Assembly (NCBI RefSeq): GCF_029240175.1
Contig: NZ_JARBTM010000016.1
Location: forward strand, 1-64,000
Source: Anaerosolibacter sp.
GTDB taxonomy: Bacteria > Bacillota > Clostridia > Peptostreptococcales > Thermotaleaceae
Direction: 5' to 3'
Length of the DNA: 64,000 nt
Of this stretch, positions 40,865 through 49,131 are shown piece after piece. Positions within the stretch are counted from its first letter, which is position 1, and each line of letters opens with the position of its first letter. The translations under genes were made by a program, and so were the position numbers. The notes under the pieces are model-generated. The model worked only from the letters and a program-made list of their open reading frames with translations. It was not told where the DNA came from and searched no databases.

Positions 40865-43800
40865 TTAATTTTGTGGAATCACCAGTTTTTGTCCTGGAAC
40901 AATAAGATTAGGATTCTTGATGTTATTGATCTCAGCCAACTTTTCATAGGCCACACCAAATTCCTTTGCAATCTTCCAAAGTAAATCTCCTGCCTTGACA
41001 ACATACTCTTTCATTGCAGCTACAGCTGATTTTGCTACTGAGGCAGGTGTTTTTTCTGTTGGAACAACCACTTTATCTGTAGCAACAATTCTTCCCTCTA
41101 CTTTAGCATCCACGGTACCTTTTGCAGCAATATAGCTTGCCAATATTTCATCAAGGGCTGGATATTCTCCAAGAATGGCTTCGTCTTTGAACATATCGTA
41201 CTTGTCTCCACCTGCAGCCATGAAATCATTTGTTGCAAGCTTATAGGTTTTATTTGGATCAAGCTTTGCTTTACCAACCATAACTTCTGAGATTCTTTGA
41301 CCAACTGGTTGCTTTGGATTAAACTTATAGGTTAATCCAGCTACGTGGGCAAAGTGACCAGCTTCAGCTGGATAGGCGTCTACCCCATGCTCTAAGGCCG
41401 CCAATATATCGGCACCCTTGATTTCTTTCACAACTACATAGTTTCCAAATGGTAACACGGTGATTACTTCGCCCTTGGTGATTTCACCTTCATTGATGGA
41501 CGCTCTGATCCCACCCCCATTCGTGATGGCTATGTCGGCTTTCGTTGCATCAATCATTGCATCTGTAATCAAGTTACCTAGATTGGTTTCCCCTGTTCTT
41601 ACATTACCTCTCACACCATTAAGCTCTGTCATTGTCTTTCCTACCACCACAGAAGTGATCTGCTCATTTCCAGCTTTGATGGCAGCGATTAAGTTTTTCA
41701 CCTCTGTATCAGCCTGCATCTGTGCCGCAGCAGCCTTATCAATCAATACAGCTTTCTTTTCTGTGATTTTTCCGTCTTTCGCGTAAAAATGCACAACGCC
41801 AAGGTTTTTGTCATACTCACCGGTCTGGGCGATCAATGTGTCTCCAACCACCAGGCCATCCTGTAATACCGTATGGCTATGGCCATCGATGATCAAATCA
41901 ATATCCTTGACTTTCTCAGCCACCATTTTGCTTGTAAATTCACTATCTTCATTTAGACCAAGGTGGGAAATGGCAACGATAATGTCCACTTTATCCTTAA
42001 GCTCTACCACCATTTTTTCTGCTGCTTTGATAGGATCTTCGAAGATTAATCCTACTACATTATTCGGATGGGTCTTGTAAGTGGTCTCAGGTGTTGCCAA
42101 TCCAAAGATACCTACCTTTTTCCCCCCCACTTCTTTAATAGTGTATGGTGTCAATAAATCTTTTCCATCCTTCTTGATATTTGCCGCAAGGATTGGGAAA
42201 TTTGTAATTTGGTCTAATTCAAGAAGTCTTTCTTGCCCATAGTTAAAGTCATGGTTACCAGGTGTCATGGCATCATAACCAACTTGATTCATCACCTTGG
42301 CAACAGACTCACCTTTTACGAGGCTGGCGATAGTTTGGCCATGGAACGCATCACCCGCATCAATCACAAGGGTCTTAATGTTTGATTTCTTCAGTTCCTT
42401 TATGTAGGAAGCAATCTTGTCAAAGCCCATCCCATCGCTGCTGCTTGTTTCAAGTCTGCTATGGGTATCGTTTGTATGAACAATACTCATGAAAGGAATT
42501 TGATTTTCTGCCACTAATTCATCGGCATTCAAGGCTTTTACGTTTGGCGTCCTTCCATCTTCTGATGTTGGGATCTTGATGGCTCCTGCTTTTACCAATG
42601 CATAAATTTGATCCTTTAATGGATGATTTAAATCTGCCCCAACAATCTTCCAGTTATTATCCACCTCAGGTGTAATTGTTCCTTGCTCCTTGATATAATC
42701 TGCGATAAAGCTTCTGATGGATTTAGGATCAGAATCAAAGTATTTTTCTTTACTGATGTATTTATTTGTTTGTAGGGTAGAACCATATCTATAGTTGTTT
42801 ACAGCCAATTTAAGAATTTGCTCATCCTTAAGGGGTTCCCCTTTAAACATTACGTTTACAATTCTTTCCCCTGCAGGCTTAGAGATATCAATCTCATAGT
42901 CCACACCTGCAAACATATCATAGTTATAGCCTCTGATTTCCGGATTAAAGCTAACTGTCACATCTCCAGGCTTATATGTATTATAGTAAGATGCCGACCA
43001 CTCCATATATTGCTTTAATTCTTTACCTGTTACTTCCACTGCCACCAAAGTGTTTGGATACTTATAGATGTCAAAAATACTGCTATAGGTAACAGGACCT
43101 TCCTTGATATTCGAGTCATTTTTAAACAGTGCTGCAGCAGAAACGTCTGCACCTGTATATTTTAATTGCACTTTATTAATCAAATCAATAACTGCCGTAT
43201 CTATCAACTGTGCTTCTGGAATACCAGGCAGTTCTGGGTCTGGATGGAAGTTACCTTCAGCTGTTGCAAGCACATCCTTTAAGAATGTTAAAGCTTTTTC
43301 ATGGTACATCTTTCCTTGTTCAACTACTTCTTTTGCGGGTTCAACACCCTTTGTCTCAATCAGCTGAACTTTTTTATCTGCAACATTCCAAGTCCCACCT
43401 TGGTTTTGAAGGGTGAAGTCAAATCGTACAACCTGAGCGCCTTTATCCTTTGCCCCACCATAGAGCACCCCATTTAGCTCTCCAGATTCATTCTTATGAT
43501 CATGGCCTTTAAGAAGTGCATCGATTCCTTTGACTTTGTTTATAATCTCACCTGCAGCGTCGCCCTTGTTTACGTCGTATTCCCCATTTAAATCTGCATG
43601 AGCTGCAACAACTACCAGTTCTACTTTTTCTTGTTCTTTAAGGATTTTTACATATTTTTCTGCTTCTTCTGCCATATGCTTGAATTCAAGGGTTGTTACC
43701 TTTGGTCCATCCCATCTTGGGATGTTAGGTGTTGTTAGTCCTAAAATACCCACCTTTATTCCTGCAACCTCTTTTACCACATAGGGTTTCACGAAGTTTG

Positions 43801-44278
43801 TACCATCTGCCTTATTATATGTATTTGCAGATAAGATTGGGAACTTAGCTTCCTTTTCCATCTTCTTGATCAAGTCTAGGCCAAAGTTAAATTCATGATT
43901 ACCCAGAGTCATAGAATCGTAGCCCATAAGGTTCATAACGTCCATCATTGGATTTGGTTCTGATAGGTTTGAATTGTACAAGTCATCCGTTAGGACCGTT
44001 CCCTGTACATTATCACCATTGTCTATCAGCAGTGTATTGGGATTTTCCGCCCTCACTTGCTTAACAATGGTATGTACCTTTGTTAATCCTACTGCATCGA
44101 TCGCCTTACCATCTTCATAGGACCAGTCGTAGATATTTCCATGAATATCAGTGGTCCCCAGGACAGTAACCTTTACTTGTCCTCCCTCAGCGAACGAATA
44201 AGTGGCTGGCATCATGAGCGAAAGCACCATGATTATGGCCAGTACCAGTGCTGATAAGTTTTTCATCCTTCTCTTCAC
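40865..44278 (-). CDS. Secreted double-domain nucleotide phosphoesterase with LysM
   Basis: The 1137-residue protein starts with a signal peptide (about 1-31, ending YSFAEG). Two metallophosphatase plus 5'-nucleotidase modules follow. The first (about 34-575) begins VTVLGTTDIHGNIYDW, with NGDNVQGT and GNHEFNFG, as in 2',3'-cyclic nucleotide phosphodiesterases. The second (about 595-1060) begins IVHTNDTHSRLE, with DAGDAFHGQT and GNHDFNYG, as in 5'-nucleotidases. A C-terminal LysM domain (about 1090-1135, VVKAGDLLWKIAKEFGV) should bind peptidoglycan. The layout resembles B. subtilis YfkN, which is anchored differently. It should scavenge nucleosides and phosphate from extracellular nucleotides. 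Confidence 0.92.
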   Translation of the reverse strand: MKRRMKNLSALVLAIIMVLSLMMPATYSFAEGGQVKVTVLGTTDIHGNIYDWSYEDGKAIDAVGLTKVHTIVKQVRAENPNTLLIDNGDNVQGTVLTDDLYNSNLSEPNPMMDVMNLMGYDSMTLGNHEFNFGLDLIKKMEKEAKFPILSANTYNKADGTNFVKPYVVKEVAGIKVGILGLTTPNIPRWDGPKVTTLEFKHMAEEAEKYVKILKEQEKVELVVVAAHADLNGEYDVNKGDAAGEIINKVKGIDALLKGHDHKNESGELNGVLYGGAKDKGAQVVRFDFTLQNQGGTWNVADKKVQLIETKGVEPAKEVVEQGKMYHEKALTFLKDVLATAEGNFHPDPELPGIPEAQLIDTAVIDLINKVQLKYTGADVSAAALFKNDSNIKEGPVTYSSIFDIYKYPNTLVAVEVTGKELKQYMEWSASYYNTYKPGDVTVSFNPEIRGYNYDMFAGVDYEIDISKPAGERIVNVMFKGEPLKDEQILKLAVNNYRYGSTLQTNKYISKEKYFDSDPKSIRSFIADYIKEQGTITPEVDNNWKIVGADLNHPLKDQIYALVKAGAIKIPTSEDGRTPNVKALNADELVAENQIPFMSIVHTNDTHSRLETSSSDGMGFDKIASYIKELKKSNIKTLVIDAGDAFHGQTIASLVKGESVAKVMNQVGYDAMTPGNHDFNYGQERLLELDQITNFPILAANIKKDGKDLLTPYTIKEVGGKKVGIFGLATPETTYKTHPNNVVGLIFEDPIKAAEKMVVELKDKVDIIVAISHLGLNEDSEFTSKMVAEKVKDIDLIIDGHSHTVLQDGLVVGDTLIAQTGEYDKNLGVVHFYAKDGKITEKKAVLIDKAAAAQMQADTEVKNLIAAIKAGNEQITSVVVGKTMTELNGVRGNVRTGETNLGNLITDAMIDATKADIAITNGGGIRASINEGEITKGEVITVLPFGNYVVVKEIKGADILAALEHGVDAYPAEAGHFAHVAGLTYKFNPKQPVGQRISEVMVGKAKLDPNKTYKLATNDFMAAGGDKYDMFKDEAILGEYPALDEILASYIAAKGTVDAKVEGRIVATDKVVVPTEKTPASVAKSAVAAMKEYVVKAGDLLWKIAKEFGVAYEKLAEINNIKNPNLIVPGQKLVIPQN

Positions 44279-44738
44279 TTTAACTACCCCCTAGTTTTGA
44301 TTGCACCTACTGTGCAAATTTATTTTATCATATCAAAAATGTAAAATACTGTTATATTTTGACAACTTCGAAAATTAAGTTTTTAACATTTTTTCATATG
44401 TTTAAACACTAGAATTTTAGGTATATATAGAATAAGAAGGACATTCCTTCTCTCGAATAGAATCCGGTAACTCCCTGGCAACCAAAATGTAAGTTGCTTG
44501 TTTCATGAACCCCTTACCCCTCTATAATGAATGTGAACAATAGTTTAGAACAAAGATTTAAATGTTTTCTGTAAAGTATCTAGGAAAGAAGGTAGAAAAT
44601 TTAGTGAGTGATCAACACCCAAATTGTTTTATCGGTTGCTATAGTTACTTCCGATTCTATTCTTCATAAAAATGAGCCATTGAAATGAATTTTTCATCGG
44701 CTCATTTTTTATGATTTTTTGATAATCATCACATAATC
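44279..44738. other. Long intergenic region upstream of hcp
   Basis: The 460 bases between the divergent nucleotidase and hcp genes are AT-rich. They hold one candidate short ORF (44417-44506, minus) and a hairpin AAAATGAGCC...GGCTCATTTT (about 44668-44712). The latter ends in T residues and looks like a terminator. No other gene or RNA family was recognised. Confidence 0.5.
44417..44506 (-). CDS. Candidate 29-residue peptide
   Basis: A 30-codon frame starts at ATG 44506 with TAAGGGG placed 4 bases upstream. The peptide begins MKQATYILVARELPDSIREK. It has no signal sequence. Nothing else supports it, so it may be a chance frame or the remnant of a lost gene. Confidence 0.25.
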   Translation of the reverse strand: MKQATYILVARELPDSIREKECPSYSIYT

Positions 44739-44756
44739 CTGTGACACATGTCACAG
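44739..44756 (+). promoter_or_regulatory. CRP/FNR-type palindrome upstream of hcp
   Basis: Positions 44739-44756 read CTGTGACACATGTCACAG, a perfect 18-base palindrome containing TGTGA-N6-TCACA. This is the classic site form of the CRP/FNR superfamily, and HcpR proteins of that family control hcp in other anaerobes. It lies just before a possible -35 TTGAAT (44759-44764). Confidence 0.7.
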
Positions 44757-44758
44757 AT

Positions 44759-44788
44759 TGAATCCTCCAATTCCATTATCATAGTATT
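44759..44788 (+). promoter_or_regulatory. Possible promoter of hcp
   Basis: TTGAAT (44759-44764) and TAGTAT (44783-44788) are separated by 18 bases. The adjacent palindrome suggests activation by a CRP/FNR-type factor. The exact -10 is uncertain because TATTAT and TATACT overlap. Confidence 0.4.
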
Positions 44789-44854
44789 ATACTTAACAAC
44801 ACCTAGGGAACATCCCTAATCATATGAAATCATACATTATAAGGAGGATTACAA

Positions 44855-46213
44855 ATGTTTTTTAAGAAAGCAGAGAAAGTTGAAAAAAGTGAACCAAATC
44901 CAATGTTCTGTTACCAATGTGAGCAGACACCTGAAACTGGGTGTACAAAGTTTGGCGTATGTGGTAAGAATCCTGATATCTCCAGCTTACAAGATACAAT
45001 GATCTTAGGTCTTAAAGGTGTGGCTGCCTATGCAACCCATGCTAGAGAATTAGGCGCAGTGGATGCTGAAGTAGACGCAATTGCCCATGAAGCTCTATAT
45101 ACGACTTTAACAAACTCTAACTTTAGCTTAAATGAGCATATCGGTATGGCCATGAAGGTAGGTCAGGCTGCTGTAAAGGTTATGGATTTACTAGATCGTG
45201 CCCATACATCTAAATTAGGTATTCCTCAGCCTGTAAAGGTTTCTCAAGATAAAATTGAAGGACATTGTATCCTTGTAACAGGACACAATCTATATGCCCT
45301 AGAAGAATTATTGAAGCAAACTGAAGGTAAAAATATCAACATCTATACTCACTCAGAAATGCTTCCAGCCCACGGTTATCCAGAATTAAAGAAGTATGCT
45401 CATTTAAAAGGCAATGTGGGTAAAGCATGGTTTGACCAAAGAAAATTATTTGAAGAATTCCCTGGAGCAATCCTTGGTACGACAAACTGCTTGATGCCTA
45501 TCAAGGGAGGCTATTCTGATAGAATGTGGACTTATGGTACTGCAGGATTAGAGGGTGTACAAAAAATCGCTAACGATGATTTCTCACCTGTGATTAATAA
45601 GGCTCTTGCTTTAGCACCAGCTAACGTGCAATCAGATAAAACTTTAACAACAGGTTTCCACCATAATACCGTATTAAGTATTGCACCAGAAATCATTGAT
45701 GCAGTAAAAGCTGGAAAAATCAAGCGTTTCTTCGTAGTTGCAGGCTGTGATGCCCCAACAAAAGGAAGAGACTACTATAGAGAATTCGTGCAGGCATTGC
45801 CACCAGAAGCAGTTGTATTAACAACTTCTTGCGGTAAATTCAGATTCAACGATTTAGAAATGGGTACTGTTCCTGGCACAGAAATTCCAAGATATATCGA
45901 TTTAGGTCAGTGCAACAACTCTGGTTCTGCTGTGAAAATCGCCTTGGCATTGGCTGACGCATTCGGATGCGGCGTGAATGACCTGCCATTGTCCATCGTA
46001 TTGTCTTGGTTCGAGCAAAAAGCTGTTGCCATCTTACTTGGTTTGTTCAGCCTGGGCGTGAAGAACATTTATGTAGGACCAAGCGCACCAAAATTCATTA
46101 CACCTGGTGTATTAGGTGTATTACAAGATAACTTCAACCTTCAGTTAATCAGCGGTGATGCAAAGGCAGACTTAGCTGTAATGTTAGGCGGAGAAGCTGC
46201 AGCAAACGCATAA
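44855..46213 (+). CDS. hcp: Hydroxylamine reductase / hybrid-cluster protein, short class III type
   Basis: The 452-residue protein has the N-terminal cluster motif CYQCEQTPETGCTKFGVC (C-x2-C-x7-C-x5-C). Hybrid-cluster ligands appear in GHN, TTNCLMP, AGCDAP, TTSCGKFRF and LGQCNN. Usual Hcps have about 540-550 residues; the shortfall follows the N-terminal cysteines, as in class III Hcps of thermophilic anaerobes. Hcp handles NO and hydroxylamine in nitrosative stress and may S-nitrosylate proteins in E. coli. AAGGAGG precedes the ATG. It is monocistronic with a strong terminator; no hcr reductase gene is adjacent. Confidence 0.95.
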   Translation: MFFKKAEKVEKSEPNPMFCYQCEQTPETGCTKFGVCGKNPDISSLQDTMILGLKGVAAYATHARELGAVDAEVDAIAHEALYTTLTNSNFSLNEHIGMAMKVGQAAVKVMDLLDRAHTSKLGIPQPVKVSQDKIEGHCILVTGHNLYALEELLKQTEGKNINIYTHSEMLPAHGYPELKKYAHLKGNVGKAWFDQRKLFEEFPGAILGTTNCLMPIKGGYSDRMWTYGTAGLEGVQKIANDDFSPVINKALALAPANVQSDKTLTTGFHHNTVLSIAPEIIDAVKAGKIKRFFVVAGCDAPTKGRDYYREFVQALPPEAVVLTTSCGKFRFNDLEMGTVPGTEIPRYIDLGQCNNSGSAVKIALALADAFGCGVNDLPLSIVLSWFEQKAVAILLGLFSLGVKNIYVGPSAPKFITPGVLGVLQDNFNLQLISGDAKADLAVMLGGEAAANA

Positions 46214-46215
46214 TA

Positions 46216-46260
46216 AATAAAAAAGATTTGATGCTCAATGAGCATCAAATCTTTTTTATT
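46216..46260. terminator. Bidirectional terminator, 22-bp perfect arms
   Basis: Perfect 22-base arms (46216-46237 and 46239-46260) flank a single A. The outer ends are A-rich and T-rich, serving both hcp and the converging acetyltransferase gene. Confidence 0.9.
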
Positions 46261-46804
46261 TAGGATCAATATTTAACCCCATGGCAATGGAATCATAAAA
46301 TTTGTCATTGATGTAGAACTCCCGGGTGATCCTGCCCTCTTCTTCAAAGCCCATTTTCTTATAAAGCTGGATCGCACCTTCATTATCTTCTTTTACCCGC
46401 AGATTGATCTTACGGATGACACCTACTTCCCTAGCCCATTCAATTAAATATTCCAATAGATGCCTTCCGATTCCTAATCCCCAGTATTTCTGTAATACAG
46501 AGATCCCAAACTCACCTGCATGGGCAACCCTCGGTCGCTGTCCGCCCCTAAAGGTAATATTCCCTATGATCTCGCCATCGATTTCCCCAATAAGAAACAG
46601 TTGATTCAATCCCTGTTGAAAATCTGCTAAAATATTTTTCTCCTGTTCTAGGGTAATATTAAATTCTCCTGGTCCAAAGGTAAGGTTATCACTTTCACCT
46701 GCCACTTGATTCACAAAAGATATCATTGCCTCGGCATCCTCAGCTACTGCCTCCCGAAGAATCATGGTTTGTCCGTTTTTTAGTTTCAATACCTTCCGCT
46801 TCAT
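46256..46804 (-). CDS. GNAT acetyltransferase
   Basis: The protein has about 182 residues and a clear GNAT domain: LFLIGEIDGEIIGNITFRGG, GEFGISVLQKYWGLGIGRHLLEYLIEWA and VKEDNEGAIQLYKKMGFEEEG. It is closest in style to RimI/ArgA-like small-molecule acetyltransferases; the substrate is unknown. ATG 46804 is preferred; a TTG at 46816 abuts GGGAG without room for spacing. It follows truA closely and is probably in the same transcript. Confidence 0.85.
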   Translation of the reverse strand: MKRKVLKLKNGQTMILREAVAEDAEAMISFVNQVAGESDNLTFGPGEFNITLEQEKNILADFQQGLNQLFLIGEIDGEIIGNITFRGGQRPRVAHAGEFGISVLQKYWGLGIGRHLLEYLIEWAREVGVIRKINLRVKEDNEGAIQLYKKMGFEEEGRITREFYINDKFYDSIAMGLNIDPK

Positions 46805-46821
46805 CTCACCGATCAACTCCC

Positions 46822-47565
46822 TTATTCACCGTAATGTACTTCATATAAAAATAATCCTTGGGCAGGGGCTGTGACCCCGGCATTAGCCCTAACTTTACCT
46901 TCCATGATTTCTGGAATCTCCTCGGCTTTCATTTTTCCCAGTCCAACCTCAATCAAAGTCCCTGTCATGATCCGCACCATGTTATGTAAAAACCCATTGC
47001 CATGAAACATCATGTTCAGCTCGCTGCCTTCCCTGTGGATATCTATGGCGTATAGCTCCCTTACTGTGGATTTCTTTTTTGATTTCACAGAGGAGAAAGC
47101 TTGAAAATCATGTTCCCCTGTGAGATAACCTGTTGCTTTTTTCATGGCCTCAATATCTAATCGTTGAGGAATATAGTAGGTATATTTTCTGTGGAAAGCT
47201 GCGGGAACTCTTCCACACCATATGCGATAGAGATATTTTTTACTTGTGGCATTATACCTTGCATGAAATCTCTCGTCAACTTCCACGGCTTCCTTTATCA
47301 CAATATCCTGGGGCAGATACTGATTACAATAGTCCCTCATTTCATATACAGACATCATGCTTTGGGTTTTAAAATTGGCAATCTGGTGATAAGCATGGAC
47401 ACCCGCATCAGTCCGCCCTGACCCTATGATCTCAATGGTCTCTCCTGTCATCTTGCTCAATACCCCTTCAATCTTGGCCTGTATAGTATTGTCTGTATTG
47501 CCTAACCGCTGCCATCCATTATATTTTGTTCCATCATATTCTATGGTCAATTTGATATTTCTCAT
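46822..47565 (-). CDS. truA: tRNA pseudouridine synthase A
   Basis: The 247-residue enzyme makes pseudouridine at tRNA positions 38-40. It opens IKLTIEYDGTKYNGWQR, carries the catalytic Asp in GSGRTDAGVHAYHQIA, and has ARYNATSKKYLYRIW and the late GNGFLHNMVRIMTGTL. The length is normal. AAGGAGC precedes the ATG. Truncated paralogues sometimes accompany ECF genes, but this one is complete and stands apart from them. Confidence 0.96.
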   Translation of the reverse strand: MRNIKLTIEYDGTKYNGWQRLGNTDNTIQAKIEGVLSKMTGETIEIIGSGRTDAGVHAYHQIANFKTQSMMSVYEMRDYCNQYLPQDIVIKEAVEVDERFHARYNATSKKYLYRIWCGRVPAAFHRKYTYYIPQRLDIEAMKKATGYLTGEHDFQAFSSVKSKKKSTVRELYAIDIHREGSELNMMFHGNGFLHNMVRIMTGTLIEVGLGKMKAEEIPEIMEGKVRANAGVTAPAQGLFLYEVHYGE

Positions 47566-47612
47566 GGGTTCTTCTATTGCTCCTTCCCCTTGCCGTTTTT
47601 ATGTAGTATTCC

Positions 47613-47810
47613 CTATTTCATGTTATTTTTTGACTTTACTTCCTCCGCGGAAGGATTTAAGCGCTTTTCTAACTCTTTTCCGATGGCAAAAGCCAACCCA
47701 GAGAACAGAAGAAAATAAACTGCCTCATTGGTTAACAAAGAAAAAAAGAAACCGATGAACGCACCTATCAACATTGTATTCATCGGTATATTTTCCATAA
47801 ATCTCTTCAT
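47613..47810 (-). CDS. Small two-helix membrane protein
   Basis: The protein has about 65 residues and two hydrophobic helices (MLIGAFIGFFFSLLTN and AVYFLLFSGLAFAIGKEL), then a charged tail. The frame opens at 47873, but ATG 47810 is preceded by GGGGG in a plausible position. It is unrecognised. It lies upstream of truA in the same direction. Confidence 0.5.
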   Translation of the reverse strand: MKRFMENIPMNTMLIGAFIGFFFSLLTNEAVYFLLFSGLAFAIGKELEKRLNPSAEEVKSKNNMK

Positions 47811-47918
47811 TTTCTTTAACCCCCTACTTATACATGTATTTTTTCTCTCTTTATCCTTAGGGCAGCGGTTCATTCTATGGATCGCTATCCGTAGGGGCCT
47901 ATCTAATGTCTTGTGAAT

Positions 47919-48485
47919 TTAAAGCAGCTTTTCAAACTCTTCCTTGGTCAAGCAGGTGGCAAACCCGTTAGATAGGATTGCAGCTTCTACCCGCTGTACT
48001 TCTTCCCGGGGAATTCTTTCTCCATTCTTTCCTGTCATATCAAAGGTAGCTGTCCCATCGATAATAAAATAATTCCTATATCCTAAAGCGTGGGCTTCCC
48101 TGGTCGTAGTATCACAGCAGTGGTCCGTTTGCATCCCTGTGATCACTAGGTTTTCTATGCCGTTTTTTCGGAGATACTCATCGAGACCGCTATTGAAAAA
48201 GGCACCTGGTGTATGCTTTGTTACGATATAGTCTTCTGGCAAAGGCTTAATTTCCTCCATAATCTCCGCGCCTTCAGTTCCCTCCCTGAAAAAGCTGCTG
48301 CTTTGATTATGACTAATATGTTTTACATAGATAATCTGCACATTCTTTGCTCTACAGTTCTGGATCAGATCTTTAATATTGGTTAACAGTGTCGGGGGAG
48401 GTACCTGTGGAAGCTTATATTTCCAAAAATCCCACTGCACATCAATGACCAGCAAAGCTGTTTTCTCAGGTATTAGCTTAAACAT
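47919..48485 (-). CDS. Isochorismatase-like cysteine hydrolase
   Basis: The protein has about 188 residues and the isochorismatase fold. The catalytic Asp lies in ALLVIDVQWDFW, the cis-peptide/Lys region in PGAFFNSGLDEYL and the nucleophile Cys in VITGMQTDHCCDTTTREA. Members hydrolyse amides such as nicotinamide or ureidoacrylate, or vinyl ethers; the exact substrate is open. ATG 48485 or 48488 follows AGGAGGAG. It is flanked by unrelated genes. Confidence 0.88.
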   Translation of the reverse strand: MFKLIPEKTALLVIDVQWDFWKYKLPQVPPPTLLTNIKDLIQNCRAKNVQIIYVKHISHNQSSSFFREGTEGAEIMEEIKPLPEDYIVTKHTPGAFFNSGLDEYLRKNGIENLVITGMQTDHCCDTTTREAHALGYRNYFIIDGTATFDMTGKNGERIPREEVQRVEAAILSNGFATCLTKEEFEKLL

Positions 48486-48742
48486 CATATCTCCTCCTAT
48501 CAATGTTAAAATGTTAAAAATATTTTTATTATTTATACCCATATTTTAGAACAAATACAATCTTAATTCAATCCTTCTTAGATTCTTTTTTAGGTTAAAG
48601 GGTATATTTTAAGAATAACTAGTACTTTCTCACTATTTCAATCTTTTGCAAATCAAAATAAAATTATATTTAAGGTACCTAAATTTTTTTGTTGTCTCGT
48701 ATATATCTATATATACGTCTAATATGGAACGGGGGAATAACC

Positions 48743-49000
48743 ATGGTCTATGGGGAACAACATACCGATTTCTATGCTTCAAAAACCTGCAAAAGGTGCA
48801 AAGGTCTGATTCGCACTTCTTCTATCTTCGGTTATTGTGAAAAATGTGAAGAAATTATGCAGGATGCATACATAAGGATTAAAGACTATCTAGAGGAATT
48901 TCCCGGCGCTACAACCATGGAAATTCAAACACAGTTGGACTTGTCCATTAAAGTGATTCATCATCTGATTACTGAGGGCAGGGTATCTCTCCAAAAATAA
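48743..49000 (+). CDS. YvyF-like zinc-ribbon protein
   Basis: The protein has about 85 residues. An N-terminal four-Cys zinc ribbon (KTCKRCKGLIR...YCEKCEEI) is followed by a helical, winged-helix-like region (YLEEFPGATTMEIQTQLDLSI). This resembles YvyF of B. subtilis, found in the flagellar regulatory region. Here no flagellar genes are nearby. The frame opens at 48689, but ATG 48743 with GGGGGAATAACC is the better start. A DNA- or partner-binding role is plausible. Confidence 0.65.
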   Translation: MVYGEQHTDFYASKTCKRCKGLIRTSSIFGYCEKCEEIMQDAYIRIKDYLEEFPGATTMEIQTQLDLSIKVIHHLITEGRVSLQK

Positions 49001-49018
49001 CAATTCCATCCTTTTATA

Positions 49019-49054
49019 TAACAATGGCTGTCGTTTCCACGACAGCCATTGTTT
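49019..49054. terminator. Bidirectional terminator
   Basis: Perfect 14-base arms ACAATGGCTGTCGT (49021-49034) and ACGACAGCCATTGT (49039-49052) enclose TTCC. It lies between the zinc-ribbon gene and the methyltransferase gene, which converge. Confidence 0.9.
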
Positions 49055-49131
49055 ATGGGGTTTATCTTCTTCCAGAAGTTCTTTAAATTCCTCATCCGCC
49101 CCCACAGGGTACAGTACTAGGTGCATATCCC

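Noticed and set aside
47885-47900. Further copy of the dispersed repeat (CCGTAGGGGCC)
   Set aside because: Only the GTAGGGG end is present and no palindromic arm follows; it may be chance.
48890-49126. 78-residue minus-strand frame after the RNA methyltransferase
   Set aside because: It runs through a strong terminator and into the opposite gene; only the first 30 codons are free. The AAGGGG before its ATG is suggestive but not enough.
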